Shown piece by piece: positions 17,040 through 24,852 of a DNA stretch of 64,000 nucleotides (its first letter is position 1; each line of letters opens with the position of its first letter). Source of the DNA: Actinocrinis sp035650855 (GTDB lineage Bacteria; Actinomycetota; Actinomycetes; Streptomycetales; Catenulisporaceae); contig NZ_DASRGV010000027.1 of the NCBI RefSeq assembly GCF_035650855.1, positions 9,739 through 73,738 of the forward strand, in the 5' to 3' direction. The translations under genes were made by a program, and so were the position numbers. The notes beneath the pieces were generated by a model. The model worked only from the letters and a program-made list of their open reading frames with translations, searched no databases and was not told the DNA's origin.

Positions 17040-17744
17040 TTACTCCCGGGACGTCTGGCTCCGGTAGGAGTGGCCAAGCTCCGGTCCGAGGCCGAAGTAG
17101 TGCCGGAAGTTGTAGATCAGCGGACTCCACGCGGCCGGGTCGATGTGGTCCGTCCCCGGCACCACGATGCGCGGGTCGGCGTGTACCTTGCGCACGACCG
17201 CCTCGACGATCACGAAGTCGCCGGAGATGTCCGCCCGGACCCGGGCGGCGCGTGCCTCCAGTTGCAGCGGGCACTGCGCCACCCGCGGCGGCCGCACCGT
17301 GTGCGAGGGCTCGGGTCGCAGCCCGGCCGCGCCGAACTTGTCCGGCTCGAAGCGGCAACCCGCGTGCTTCGACGCGGGCACCGGGTCGCGGCCGGTCAGC
17401 GGGGCGAGCCGCTCGACCTCGCGCCACTGCGCCGGAGCGGGTAGGTTGATCACCAGGTCGGGCCGTCTGACGAGGTTGTACGCGCTCTGTCCGTCGCGGC
17501 CGAGGCCGAGCACCACGGTGCGGCCGAGCGCCCACGCCGAGGACATCGGCGCGAGGTTCGCCGAGCCGTCCTCGTTCTCGGTGGAGAGCAGGACGACCGG
17601 CGTGCCGAAGTACAGGATGCTCGGCTCAATCGCTACGTGCTCAATCGCTGCCTGCTCGATCGCGACAGGCTCTGTCGCTACCTGCTCGGTCGTCCGATCC
17701 CGACTGCCGGCCGAAGCGATGGCTTCGGTGATTGCTGCGTCCAT
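17040..17744 (-). CDS. Flavin reductase-like FMN-binding protein
   Basis: A 234-residue protein. Core motifs SILYFGTPVVLLSTENEDGSANLAPMSSAWALG and LGRDGQSAYNLVRRPDLVINLP (each quoted in part) are typical of the flavin reductase-like split-barrel, which binds FMN and uses NAD(P)H. Residues 21-40 are four tandem five-residue units (QVATE, PVAIE, QAAIE, HVAIE), an unusual insertion before the barrel. It is divergent from an ArsR-type regulator, with a palindrome between them, and is therefore probably controlled by it. The start at 17744 lacks a clear ribosome binding site. Confidence 0.8.
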   Translation of the reverse strand: MDAAITEAIASAGSRDRTTEQVATEPVAIEQAAIEHVAIEPSILYFGTPVVLLSTENEDGSANLAPMSSAWALGRTVVLGLGRDGQSAYNLVRRPDLVINLPAPAQWREVERLAPLTGRDPVPASKHAGCRFEPDKFGAAGLRPEPSHTVRPPRVAQCPLQLEARAARVRADISGDFVIVEAVVRKVHADPRIVVPGTDHIDPAAWSPLIYNFRHYFGLGPELGHSYRSQTSRE

Positions 17745-17764
17745 GGTCGCGAGCCTAGGCAGCG

Positions 17765-17790
17765 GACGCTTCGGTGCCCGCCGAAGCGTC
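17765..17790. promoter_or_regulatory. Operator candidate between flavin reductase and ArsR genes
   Basis: A perfect inverted repeat, GACGCTTCGG and CCGAAGCGTC, separated by six bases, lies in the 56-base divergent gap. Position and symmetry fit autoregulation by the adjacent winged-helix regulator. Confidence 0.7.
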
Positions 17791-17809
17791 GCCGACGACA
17801 ATGGGACGT

Positions 17810-18535
17810 ATGGACGCAAAATCCGCGCGCACCAGCGGCCCCGATCTCGCCTCCGTGGCCAGGCTCATCGGCGACGAGACGCGCGCCGCGTTCTGTCTCG
17901 CCCTGCTGGACGGCCGGGCGTGGACCGCCACCGAACTCGCCCGGCACGCGGGTGTCGCCGCGTCCACGGCGACCGAGCATTTGAACGCGCTCGTCGCCGG
18001 GAGCCTCTTCGCGGAGGAACGCCAGGGGCGGCACCGCTACGTGCGGCTGGCCGGCCAACAGGTCGCCGAGCTGATCGAGAACCTTGCCGCGATCGCGCCG
18101 GAGCGGGCCGCACCGGTCAGCTCGCTGTCCGCCGCCAACCGGCGCCGAGCGCTCGCGCACGCGCGCACCTGCTACGACCACCTCGCGGGCGTCGTCGGCG
18201 TGGCGATCACGGACGCGATGACCGAGCGCGGACTGTTGGATTGGGCGCACGGCCTCGCGCTGACCGATGCGGGCGGCAAGTGGCTCGCCGATCTGGGCAT
18301 CGAGGTCCACGCGAGCGCGCGCCGGCCGGCCGTGCGCTCCTGCCTCGATTGGACCGAGCGGCGCCCGCATCTGGCCGGAGCGGTCGGCGCCGCCGTGTGC
18401 CGGCACGCGTTCGACCGGGGCTGGATCACTCGGGTCGGTTCGACGCGCGCGGTGACCGTGACGGACACCGGACGCGAGGTGCTGTCCAGCGGACTCGGTT
18501 TGCCCGGGGAGGTCCTGGAGCGGCGCCGGTCCTGA
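17810..18535 (+). CDS. ArsR-family winged-helix transcriptional regulator
   Basis: About 241 residues from ATG 17810 (ATG 17801 is an alternative; a GTG at 17774 would lie inside the operator palindrome and is unlikely). The N-terminal ~95 residues carry the ArsR helix-turn-helix: DETRAAFCLALLDGR, ATELARHAGVAASTATEHLN, then the wing FAEERQGRHRYVRLA. The remainder is a long C-terminal part with scattered Cys and His residues and no obvious metal motif. Large ArsR-like proteins of this form are common beside flavin or quinone oxidoreductase genes. It likely controls the divergent flavin reductase gene. Confidence 0.85.
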   Translation: MDAKSARTSGPDLASVARLIGDETRAAFCLALLDGRAWTATELARHAGVAASTATEHLNALVAGSLFAEERQGRHRYVRLAGQQVAELIENLAAIAPERAAPVSSLSAANRRRALAHARTCYDHLAGVVGVAITDAMTERGLLDWAHGLALTDAGGKWLADLGIEVHASARRPAVRSCLDWTERRPHLAGAVGAAVCRHAFDRGWITRVGSTRAVTVTDTGREVLSSGLGLPGEVLERRRS

Positions 18536-18589
18536 GTCGGCGCATTGCGGATCCGTCCGTCTCAAGTAAGCAGGGGTTCTGATACGGCG

Positions 18590-18630
18590 GACCGCCCTGC
18601 GCGCGAATCGCTCTCGCGCGCAGGGCGGTC
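18590..18630. terminator. Terminator hairpin after the ArsR gene
   Basis: A perfect 16-bp stem starting GACCGCCCTGCGCGCG with a 9-base loop, placed between the convergent ArsR and small hypothetical genes. Confidence 0.85.
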
Positions 18631-18672
18631 GTTGTGCGGATGCGGGTACGGATGCTGATACGGCAGAGCCGG

Positions 18673-19056
18673 TCAGCCGAGTACGAACTTGAACTTGCCC
18701 GTGCCCTCGTGCGGACCGGCGCCGTTCGCCGTTCCGGTGAGCGTCACGCGAAAGTGCATCGTGCTCGGATTCTTGTCGACCGCGCCGCCGGGATCGTCGC
18801 AGCCGCCGGGCAGCTGCGCGGCCCCGCCACCCGTCCACCAGGCCAGGACCGCCTTCGCGGCGCTGTCCTGGACGAACCAGGTGGCAGGCAGGGAGGTGAC
18901 CGTGTAGGCCGTGGTCGTGCCGTTCTTGTCCCGCCGGATCTTGGCGGCGTCGGTCTTGTTGAAGTAGTACTCGAACTCGCTCTTCGTGCGCTTGTCGACG
19001 AAGTGGCTGACGCACTCCTCGGCGACGTTCTGTGCCTGCTGTGCGCTCGGGGGCAT
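18673..19056 (-). CDS. Hypothetical protein, 127 residues
   Basis: TAGGAG lies seven bases before the ATG, and codon use is typical. There is no signal peptide or membrane segment. Visible features are a Gln-rich start (PPSAQQAQNVAEECVSHFVD), an aromatic stretch EFEYYFNK and TWFVQDSAAKAVLAWWTGG. I recognise no family. It follows the RhiA-like gene by 58 bases in the same direction, so the two are probably one operon and may act together. Confidence 0.6.
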   Translation of the reverse strand: MPPSAQQAQNVAEECVSHFVDKRTKSEFEYYFNKTDAAKIRRDKNGTTTAYTVTSLPATWFVQDSAAKAVLAWWTGGGAAQLPGGCDDPGGAVDKNPSTMHFRVTLTGTANGAGPHEGTGKFKFVLG

Positions 19057-19114
19057 TTCAATCTCCTACGGGTATCGGAAGCGGTCGTGGCCTTTCGGTC
19101 CGGTGCGGCGGCCC

Positions 19115-19747
19115 TCAGTCGGGCTGCACGGTCCAGCTGTTGTCCGGATTGAGGGTGGCAAGCATCGAGAAGACCCCGGGCGGGAACGCGACCGCAGCCT
19201 TGTCGCTGATCTGCTCCTCGTCGATGACCTGGCCCGCGGTGAACACGCCGGCGGTGATCCAGTACTCGGGGTGCGGAGTGAACATCAGGTTCTGATTCGG
19301 CTGGGCGACCACGGCGAAGGTCCCCGCGCCGGACATGCCGACGCCGACGCTGGCCTCGCGCAGCGGGATGGTGGCGTCCTCGTGGATGTAGAGGTTGCCC
19401 GGCTGCGGCGTGGGCACCGGCTGGGCGCCCTCGTCGAAGGTGTACGCGCCGTTGAGGTAGCTGAGCTGCGCTTGCTGCGGCGCCGTCTTGCCGTACGGGT
19501 CGGCCGGCCAGTCCTGGGAGGCGTCGAACAGCGAGCCGACCGCCAGCTCGCCGTTGTTGGACCAGACGAACGAGTAGTCGATGGTCCACCTGAAGTGCAC
19601 GGTGGTGGTCGGATGGGCCGGCTCGGCGAGCCAGGCGAGGGCGTTGACGTCGGGCACGCCGAGGTCCGGCGGGCTCTGGTAGACGCACAGGTCGACGTAG
19701 TTGGTCGAGTTGTTGACGACGGTCAGGCGGTACTCGGTGCCGGCCAT
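19115..19747 (-). CDS. RhiA-like protein
   Basis: A 210-residue protein with AAGGAG seven bases before the ATG. The pattern TEYRLTVVNNSTNYVDLCVYQ, a central FVWSNNGELAVGS, and the C-terminal NLMFTPHPEYWI resemble rhizosphere-expressed RhiA proteins of rhizobia and similar bacterial proteins. There is no signal peptide. The all-beta character and acidic composition suggest a soluble structural or binding protein; its biochemical role is unknown. It heads a two-gene unit with the 127-residue hypothetical. Confidence 0.6.
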   Translation of the reverse strand: MAGTEYRLTVVNNSTNYVDLCVYQSPPDLGVPDVNALAWLAEPAHPTTTVHFRWTIDYSFVWSNNGELAVGSLFDASQDWPADPYGKTAPQQAQLSYLNGAYTFDEGAQPVPTPQPGNLYIHEDATIPLREASVGVGMSGAGTFAVVAQPNQNLMFTPHPEYWITAGVFTAGQVIDEEQISDKAAVAFPPGVFSMLATLNPDNSWTVQPD

Positions 19748-20031
19748 GGAACGCTCCTTCGGGGTCCGGCGCGGTGGCCGCAGGCCGAGGTGTCGCCGTC
19801 GGCCCGCCGCCCCGCGTGATCGTTGACTGGTTTAGCGGGCAATTCCGGATCGATTTCAGGAACGTCCGCCGAGTTCAGCGAAACAACGCGAGGCGAAGAG
19901 CGTCAACACTCTGAATTACGTTTCACTCGATCGGCCGTATTGTCGGCTTCAGTGCTTATGGCATGATTTTTCTCGGCGGAGCGGACGATATGTTCCGTCG
20001 CGGTCGCGACCTGCCGGGGAAAGGTACGCCG

Positions 20032-20358
20032 ATGAACTGTCTCGTGTGCGATGCGCAGCTGCCCGCCCCGGCCTCGGCAGGTCGGCCGCGCCGCTACTGC
20101 TCCGCCGCCTGCCGACAACGCGCCTATCACGCACGGCACGCCGCTGAGCAGCCCATTCCACCGCCGCAGGCCACCAACGAGCGCAACCTCGAAGGCCGGC
20201 TCGACGAGCCGCTGCTGGCCGCGATCGTGTTCGTCCCGGTCGACGGCGAGGCCGCGGTGTACACGGCGCAGTCGTTCGCGGAATTTCCGTGGCGGCGGCT
20301 CGTCGAAGAACTCAGCGCGGCCCGAAAACACCAGCCGGTCGACGGCGACGGCATTTAG
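20032..20358 (+). CDS. Small zinc-finger-like protein
   Basis: A 108-residue protein; GGGGAAAGG precedes the ATG at 20032. The first 30 residues hold a CxxC pair (CLVC), a basic linker (SAGRPRRYCS) and a CSAACRQRAYHARH segment, together giving a four-Cys or Cys/His metal site typical of small actinobacterial proteins with FCS-like fingers. The remaining part (EGRLDEPLLAAIVFVP...) has no known motif. Possible role in nucleic-acid binding is inference. Confidence 0.65.
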   Translation: MNCLVCDAQLPAPASAGRPRRYCSAACRQRAYHARHAAEQPIPPPQATNERNLEGRLDEPLLAAIVFVPVDGEAAVYTAQSFAEFPWRRLVEELSAARKHQPVDGDGI

Positions 20359-20435
20359 CAACCCATTTAAGAAGGCGTCGCGATTGCATCACTGACAATT
20401 CCGCGACGAAATATGACGAAGCTTGGCCGAAACGC

Positions 20436-21974
20436 TCACCATTCCGGGTGCGGCACATACACGCAGGCGTTCGCGTCCGCGCCGTTCGTCATGAGCGAGT
20501 TGCCCGGAGGCGGCGCGGCGGTCGTGTCTGAGGACGAACCGCCGGTCGACGGTGACGAAACGGGGCCGCTGCCGCTCATCGCCGGGACGAAGGTGGTCCC
20601 GCTGGTCCAGTCGCCCCCGATGACGAGCGTCACCTGCGCGAAGTCCCCGGATTCGTGCATCGCCGAGCTCGGGATTCCGAGCGCGGCGGCGACCGCTGCC
20701 GCCGAGTCGGCGCGATCGGCCGGGAAGTACAGCGCGCTGGTCTGAGTCGGCGCCGCGTTGTCGGTCTTGAGCAGCGCACTGGTGAAGCCGTCGCCCGCCA
20801 GCGCGGACCGGATCGCGGCGGCGCGTCCGTCGACGCCGCTGCCGTTCTTGATCAGCACGCGCACCGCCGCCTTGTTCACCGACAATTTCCCAGAACCCTG
20901 CGAAACTCCGCTCGCGGCGGAAGCCGACGCCGACGCGGGCGATCCCGCCGACGAGGATGCCGAGCCGGAGGCCGCGGTGCGGGTGTAGGGAGTGTCGGCC
21001 CTGATCGCCGCGAACATCCGGTCGGCCTCGGGCTGCTGGAACTGCAGCTGGCTCAGCCGCCAGGCCGCATTCGGGCCCGAATAGTCCACCGTCGGCACCG
21101 ACAGCATGGTGACCCGGCTCGTCGGCACCTTCCCGATCTCCTGCGCCAGGCTCAGCAGATCCGTCACGCTGCTCAGCTGGGAGTCCACGGTCAGCGCCTT
21201 GGTCGCCGCGTCCGCGACCGAGTAGAGCGTCATCACGTGCGTGAGCGAGGCGTTGTCCTTGAGCTTGCGCAGCAGCGCCGCCATGAACAGGTGCTGGGCC
21301 TGCTCGCGGTAGACCTCGTTGATGAACGCGTGCCGGGTGCGCAGCCAGCCGAGCGCCTGCGTGCCCTGGACCACGGTTCTGCCCTTCGGCAGCTTCAGGT
21401 GTGAGAAGTCGTCCTCGATGTTGTTGGTGACGCACACCGGCACGCCGCCCAGAGCGTTCGACATCGTCACGATGCCGGCCATGTCGATCTCGATGAAGTG
21501 GTCGATGGTCAGCCCGGTCAGGTCGTGCACCGCCTCGACCGAGCACGACGGGCCGTGCACCAGGGAGGCGTTGATCAGGTCCACCGGGTCGTGCGCGCAG
21601 GCCGGCAGGTTCACGATCGAGTCGCGCGGGATCGACATCACCGTCATGTTCGAGCGGTCGGCGGCCAGGTGCAGCACCATCATCGTGTCCGCGGTCGGCG
21701 CCGTGTCCGCGCACGCGCCGCCGAGGTGGCAGTCCGCGGCGTCGATCCGCCCGGCGTTGCCGAGCAGCAGGACGTTCAGCGCGGTCTGACCGAAGCGGTT
21801 CGGCACCTCAGCGGACTGAGTCACGCCCTGCGGCAGCAGCGGCGCGCTCTTGAGGTTCTGGTTGAAGTGCACGTAGACGTACGCGGCCGCGCCCCCGGCG
21901 GCGAGCACGACCGCGGCCAGCGAGAGCCCGATCCACTTCAGCGCCTTGCGCTTGCGTTTCCGTCGGTGGGTCAT
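20436..21974 (-). CDS. LytR-CpsA-Psr (LCP) family cell-wall ligase
   Basis: About 512 residues from the ATG at 21974. The N-terminus is MTHRRKRKRKALKWIG followed by one membrane helix (LSLAAVVLAAGGAAAYVYV), so the bulk is extracellular. The LCP domain shows NVLLLGN, TADTMMVLHL, the RDSIVNLPAC segment and the Arg pair motif GWLRTRHAF...REQAQHLF that binds polyprenyl pyrophosphate. A Ser/Ala linker and a C-terminal LytR_C domain (AAVRVLIKNGSGVDGRA) follow. LCP enzymes attach glycopolymers to peptidoglycan. Upstream in-frame codons exist, but their composition argues against them. Confidence 0.9.
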   Translation of the reverse strand: MTHRRKRKRKALKWIGLSLAAVVLAAGGAAAYVYVHFNQNLKSAPLLPQGVTQSAEVPNRFGQTALNVLLLGNAGRIDAADCHLGGACADTAPTADTMMVLHLAADRSNMTVMSIPRDSIVNLPACAHDPVDLINASLVHGPSCSVEAVHDLTGLTIDHFIEIDMAGIVTMSNALGGVPVCVTNNIEDDFSHLKLPKGRTVVQGTQALGWLRTRHAFINEVYREQAQHLFMAALLRKLKDNASLTHVMTLYSVADAATKALTVDSQLSSVTDLLSLAQEIGKVPTSRVTMLSVPTVDYSGPNAAWRLSQLQFQQPEADRMFAAIRADTPYTRTAASGSASSSAGSPASASASAASGVSQGSGKLSVNKAAVRVLIKNGSGVDGRAAAIRSALAGDGFTSALLKTDNAAPTQTSALYFPADRADSAAAVAAALGIPSSAMHESGDFAQVTLVIGGDWTSGTTFVPAMSGSGPVSSPSTGGSSSDTTAAPPPGNSLMTNGADANACVYVPHPEW

Positions 21975-22275
21975 GCCCGCAATGACGCCTCGCCCGGGGC
22001 CGCGGAATCGCGGCTCTTGTATCAAAGTGTCACGGCGAGGCAACGGCATGGTCCGTGTCGAGGGCACGGTGTCGGGGAGTGCGTCGAAGGGCGCGGTGAC
22101 GGTGGGCGCGGTGTCGAGTGGCGCGGCGCGGTCGAACCGCTTACCGCAGGCCTGCCGATCCTCCGGCATTGATGCCGGGACGCGGCCAAGAAAGCTTCAA
22201 CTGAAGATTAAGCGCGGCTGGTAAGGCTCGCTGACTAGGCGCCGGCCTGCGCACTGCCTGCTGACATCGTTGTCT

Positions 22276-22299
22276 GGTCTAGTCCGATTGGACTAGACC
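22276..22299. promoter_or_regulatory. DasR-like operator of the chitinase gene
   Basis: GGTCTAGTCC, four bases, then GGACTAGACC: perfect 10-bp arms. The GGTCTAG/CTAGACC cores match the known DasR element TGGTCTAGACCA, which governs chitin and GlcNAc genes in streptomycetes. It abuts the -35 of a promoter reading towards the chitinase. Confidence 0.7.
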
Positions 22300-22303
22300 T
22301 ATC

Positions 22304-22332
22304 TTGACAAGCGTGATCCGGCTCGGTAGACC
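22304..22332 (+). promoter_or_regulatory. Promoter candidate for chitinase
   Basis: TTGACA and TAGACC are spaced by 17 bases immediately downstream of the DasR-like palindrome. This predicts a long (~470 base) 5' leader. Confidence 0.5.
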
Positions 22333-22807
22333 GTTGACGTTGCCCTCACCGGTGGACGGCGCATCCGTCGGATCGAGCCAACCTGCCCCGCGCGGCGCGA
22401 GTCCGCCCACCCGGCCCCCCGGCCGGCCGGACTCCGCGGCGGACGGCCGGTGGCCGTTCACCCGATTGGAGTCGCGACGACGATGGTGTCGAATCGCCGT
22501 TCAACCAGCCGGCCCCGCCGGTCTTGCCCGCCCCCGCCCGGGGCCTGCCCGTCCGCGCGCTCGGCGTCCGGGTACTGCGCCGCCGCGAACTCGGCGCCCA
22601 CGACCTCCGCCTTCGCTGACGCGGCGCCCGCGTATCCGGCGACCGGCCCCCGTTAGCGGACCCGCCCGTACCCGGATCCGCGCTGCGGTCAGCTGCATTC
22701 CGACCACGCAACCCACCCCCCAAGCCCGGCCGGATCCGGCGCCCGCACTGCGCCGGATCCGGCCGTCCGGCGCACTCCCTTCCCACCCCTCACTGGAGCC
22801 AGGAGAC

Positions 22808-24757
22808 ATGCGTAGACCCAGACGCGCCGTACTCGCGGCGGCGACCAGCGCGGCCGCCGTCGCGATCGGCACGAGCATGGCGCTGCTCGGGGCGACCAAC
22901 GCCCAGGCCGCACCGACCAACACCACCGGCGCCGCGGCGACCTCGGGCGGACTGAAGATCGCCTACTTCGACCAGTGGTCGATCTACCAGAACGCCTTTT
23001 ACCCCAAGAACCTCGACACCGAGGGCCTCGCCGGGAAACTCAACTATCTGATTTACGACTTCGAGAACATCGACCCGACCAACCTCACCTGCTTCGAGAC
23101 CACGAAGGCCACCGACCCCGACCCCGGCGGCGAGACCGATCCGAACGCCGGCGACGGCGCGGGCGACTCCTTCGCGGACTACCAGAAGTCCTACGACTCC
23201 TCGATCTCGGTGGACGGCACCTCCGACGCCTACGGCATGCCGATCGTCGGCAACTTCCACCAGCTGCAGGAGCTGGAGAAGAAGTACCCGAACCTCAAGG
23301 TCGAGGTCTCCCTGGGCGGCTGGACCTACTCGAAGTACTTCTCCGACGTGGCGGCCACCGCAGCCTCGCGGCAGAAGTTCGTCTCCTCCTGCATCGACAT
23401 GTTCATCAAGGGCAACATCCCGTCGCAGGGCGGCTACGGCGGCCCCGGCACCGCGGCCGGGATCTTCTCGGGCTTCGACATCGACTGGGAGTACCCGGGC
23501 AACGCGGGCGGGCACCTCGGCAACCACTACTCGGCCGCGGACAAGCAGAACTACACCCTGCTGCTGCAGGAGTTCCGCACCGAACTCAACGCCCTGACCA
23601 GCAGCACCGGCAAGCAGTACACGCTGTCCGCCGCGGTACCGGCCGGCCAGGACAAGATCGCGGACATCGAGACCAACAACGTCGGGCAGTACCTGACCTT
23701 CGCCGACGTGATGTCCTACGACATGCACGGCGGCTGGGAGAGCACAGGCCCGACCAACCACCAGGCGCCGATCTACGACAACCCGAACGACCCGATGAGC
23801 CCGGTCGCCCCCGGGACCTCGAAGTACACGGTCGACGAGGCGGTCAAGGCCTGGACGGTCGGTGATCCGCAGTACGGGATACCCGGCGGCTTCCCGGCCG
23901 GCAAGCTGACCATCGGCGTGCCGTTCTACTACCGCGGCTGGACCGGGGTGTCGGCCGGCGCGAACCACGGCCTGTTCCAGGCGGCCAGCGGTCCGGCCAC
24001 CGGCGCCGCGCTCTCCGGCAACGTGCCGGGCATCCGGATGTACAAGGAACTGGGCGGCGTGGTGGACAACTCGTCGGACACCTTCTGGGATCCGGCGGCG
24101 CAGGCGGCCTACTTCTACGACGGCTCCAACTTCTGGACCGGCGAGGACGCCCAGTCGATCCAGGCCAAGGCCGACTATCTGCACTGCAACGGTCTCGGCG
24201 GCGCGATGATGTTCTCGCTCTACGACCTCGACCCGGCCGCGACGCTGTTCAACGACACGGTCACCGACGTCAACGGCTCGGCCTCGCAGTGCCCGGCCGC
24301 GCCGCCGTCGCAGAGCGCGAGCGCCAGCCCGACCTCCACCGGCGGCGGTTCGCCGAGCCCGAGCACCTCGCCCTCGGCCTCCCCGACCGGCGGCACCGGC
24401 TCCTGCTCGGCTCCGGCGTGGGTTTCCACGACTGCCTACAACGGTGGCGCTGTGGTCTCCTACAACGGGCACACCTGGACCGCGAAGTGGTGGACCCAGG
24501 GCGACATCCCGGGCAACAACTCGCAGAACGTCTGGACCGACAACGGGGCGTGCAGCGGCGGCGGTAACCCGAGCCCGTCCGCTTCCTCCACCGGCGGCGG
24601 CTCCTGCTCGGCTCCGGCGTGGGTGTCTACGACCGCGTACAACGGTGGCGCTGTGGTCTCCTACAACGGGCACAAGTGGACCGCGAAGTGGTGGACCCAG
24701 GGCGACATCCCCGGCAACAACTCGCAGAACGTCTGGACCGACAACGGAGCCTGCTGA
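22808..24757 (+). CDS. Secreted GH18 chitinase with two CBM5/12 modules
   Basis: A 649-residue protein; the ATG at 22808 follows GGAGCCAGGAG. A signal peptide ends around residue 35 (AQAAP). The GH18 barrel contains KVEVSLGGWT (near 165) and the catalytic SGFDIDWEYPG with Glu228, plus a MSYDMHGGW motif typical of chitinases. A Pro/Ser linker follows the barrel (about residue 500 onwards), then two nearly identical chitin-binding modules (CSAPAWVSTTAYNGG to WTDNGAC), also joined by a Ser/Pro linker. It hydrolyses chitin outside the cell. Expression is probably under DasR-like control. Confidence 0.95.
   Translation: MRRPRRAVLAAATSAAAVAIGTSMALLGATNAQAAPTNTTGAAATSGGLKIAYFDQWSIYQNAFYPKNLDTEGLAGKLNYLIYDFENIDPTNLTCFETTKATDPDPGGETDPNAGDGAGDSFADYQKSYDSSISVDGTSDAYGMPIVGNFHQLQELEKKYPNLKVEVSLGGWTYSKYFSDVAATAASRQKFVSSCIDMFIKGNIPSQGGYGGPGTAAGIFSGFDIDWEYPGNAGGHLGNHYSAADKQNYTLLLQEFRTELNALTSSTGKQYTLSAAVPAGQDKIADIETNNVGQYLTFADVMSYDMHGGWESTGPTNHQAPIYDNPNDPMSPVAPGTSKYTVDEAVKAWTVGDPQYGIPGGFPAGKLTIGVPFYYRGWTGVSAGANHGLFQAASGPATGAALSGNVPGIRMYKELGGVVDNSSDTFWDPAAQAAYFYDGSNFWTGEDAQSIQAKADYLHCNGLGGAMMFSLYDLDPAATLFNDTVTDVNGSASQCPAAPPSQSASASPTSTGGGSPSPSTSPSASPTGGTGSCSAPAWVSTTAYNGGAVVSYNGHTWTAKWWTQGDIPGNNSQNVWTDNGACSGGGNPSPSASSTGGGSCSAPAWVSTTAYNGGAVVSYNGHKWTAKWWTQGDIPGNNSQNVWTDNGAC
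24404..24754 (+). repeat. Duplicated 150-bp CBM5/12 coding unit
   Basis: Copies at 24404-24553 and 24605-24754, 201 bases apart, differ at only a few bases, many of them silent. This indicates a recent in-gene duplication or ongoing gene conversion. Confidence 0.9.
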
Positions 24758-24801
24758 GTTAGAGTCCTGATACAAGGCGCGACGATCAGAGAACATAAAA
24801 G

Positions 24802-24839
24802 GCGGGGCCGCCCCTGGCGCAGCTCAGGGGCGGCCCCGC
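24802..24839. terminator. Bidirectional terminator hairpin
   Basis: A perfect 15-bp stem (GCGGGGCCGCCCCTG and complement) with an 8-base loop lies between the convergent chitinase and esterase genes; AAAA precedes it. Confidence 0.85.
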
Positions 24840-24852
24840 GGCTCGCGGAAGG

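Larger units (their letters stand above)
21975..22807. other. Long intergenic region and leader upstream of chitinase
   Basis: The left half holds no gene that I can support. A DasR-like palindrome (22276-22299) and a promoter-like pair (22304-22332) come next. The following ~475 bases to the chitinase ATG are very C-rich and contain no stop in the chitinase frame, but the encoded Pro/Arg-rich sequence looks non-coding and the true start has its own ribosome binding site. Confidence 0.6.

Noticed and set aside
17774..17809. GTG 17774 as the ArsR start
   Set aside because: It lies inside the operator palindrome and adds residues without family similarity.
22304..22807. Extended chitinase N-terminus of ~168 residues
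   Set aside because: The sequence is Pro/Arg-rich noise, would bury the signal peptide and starts within the -35 element.
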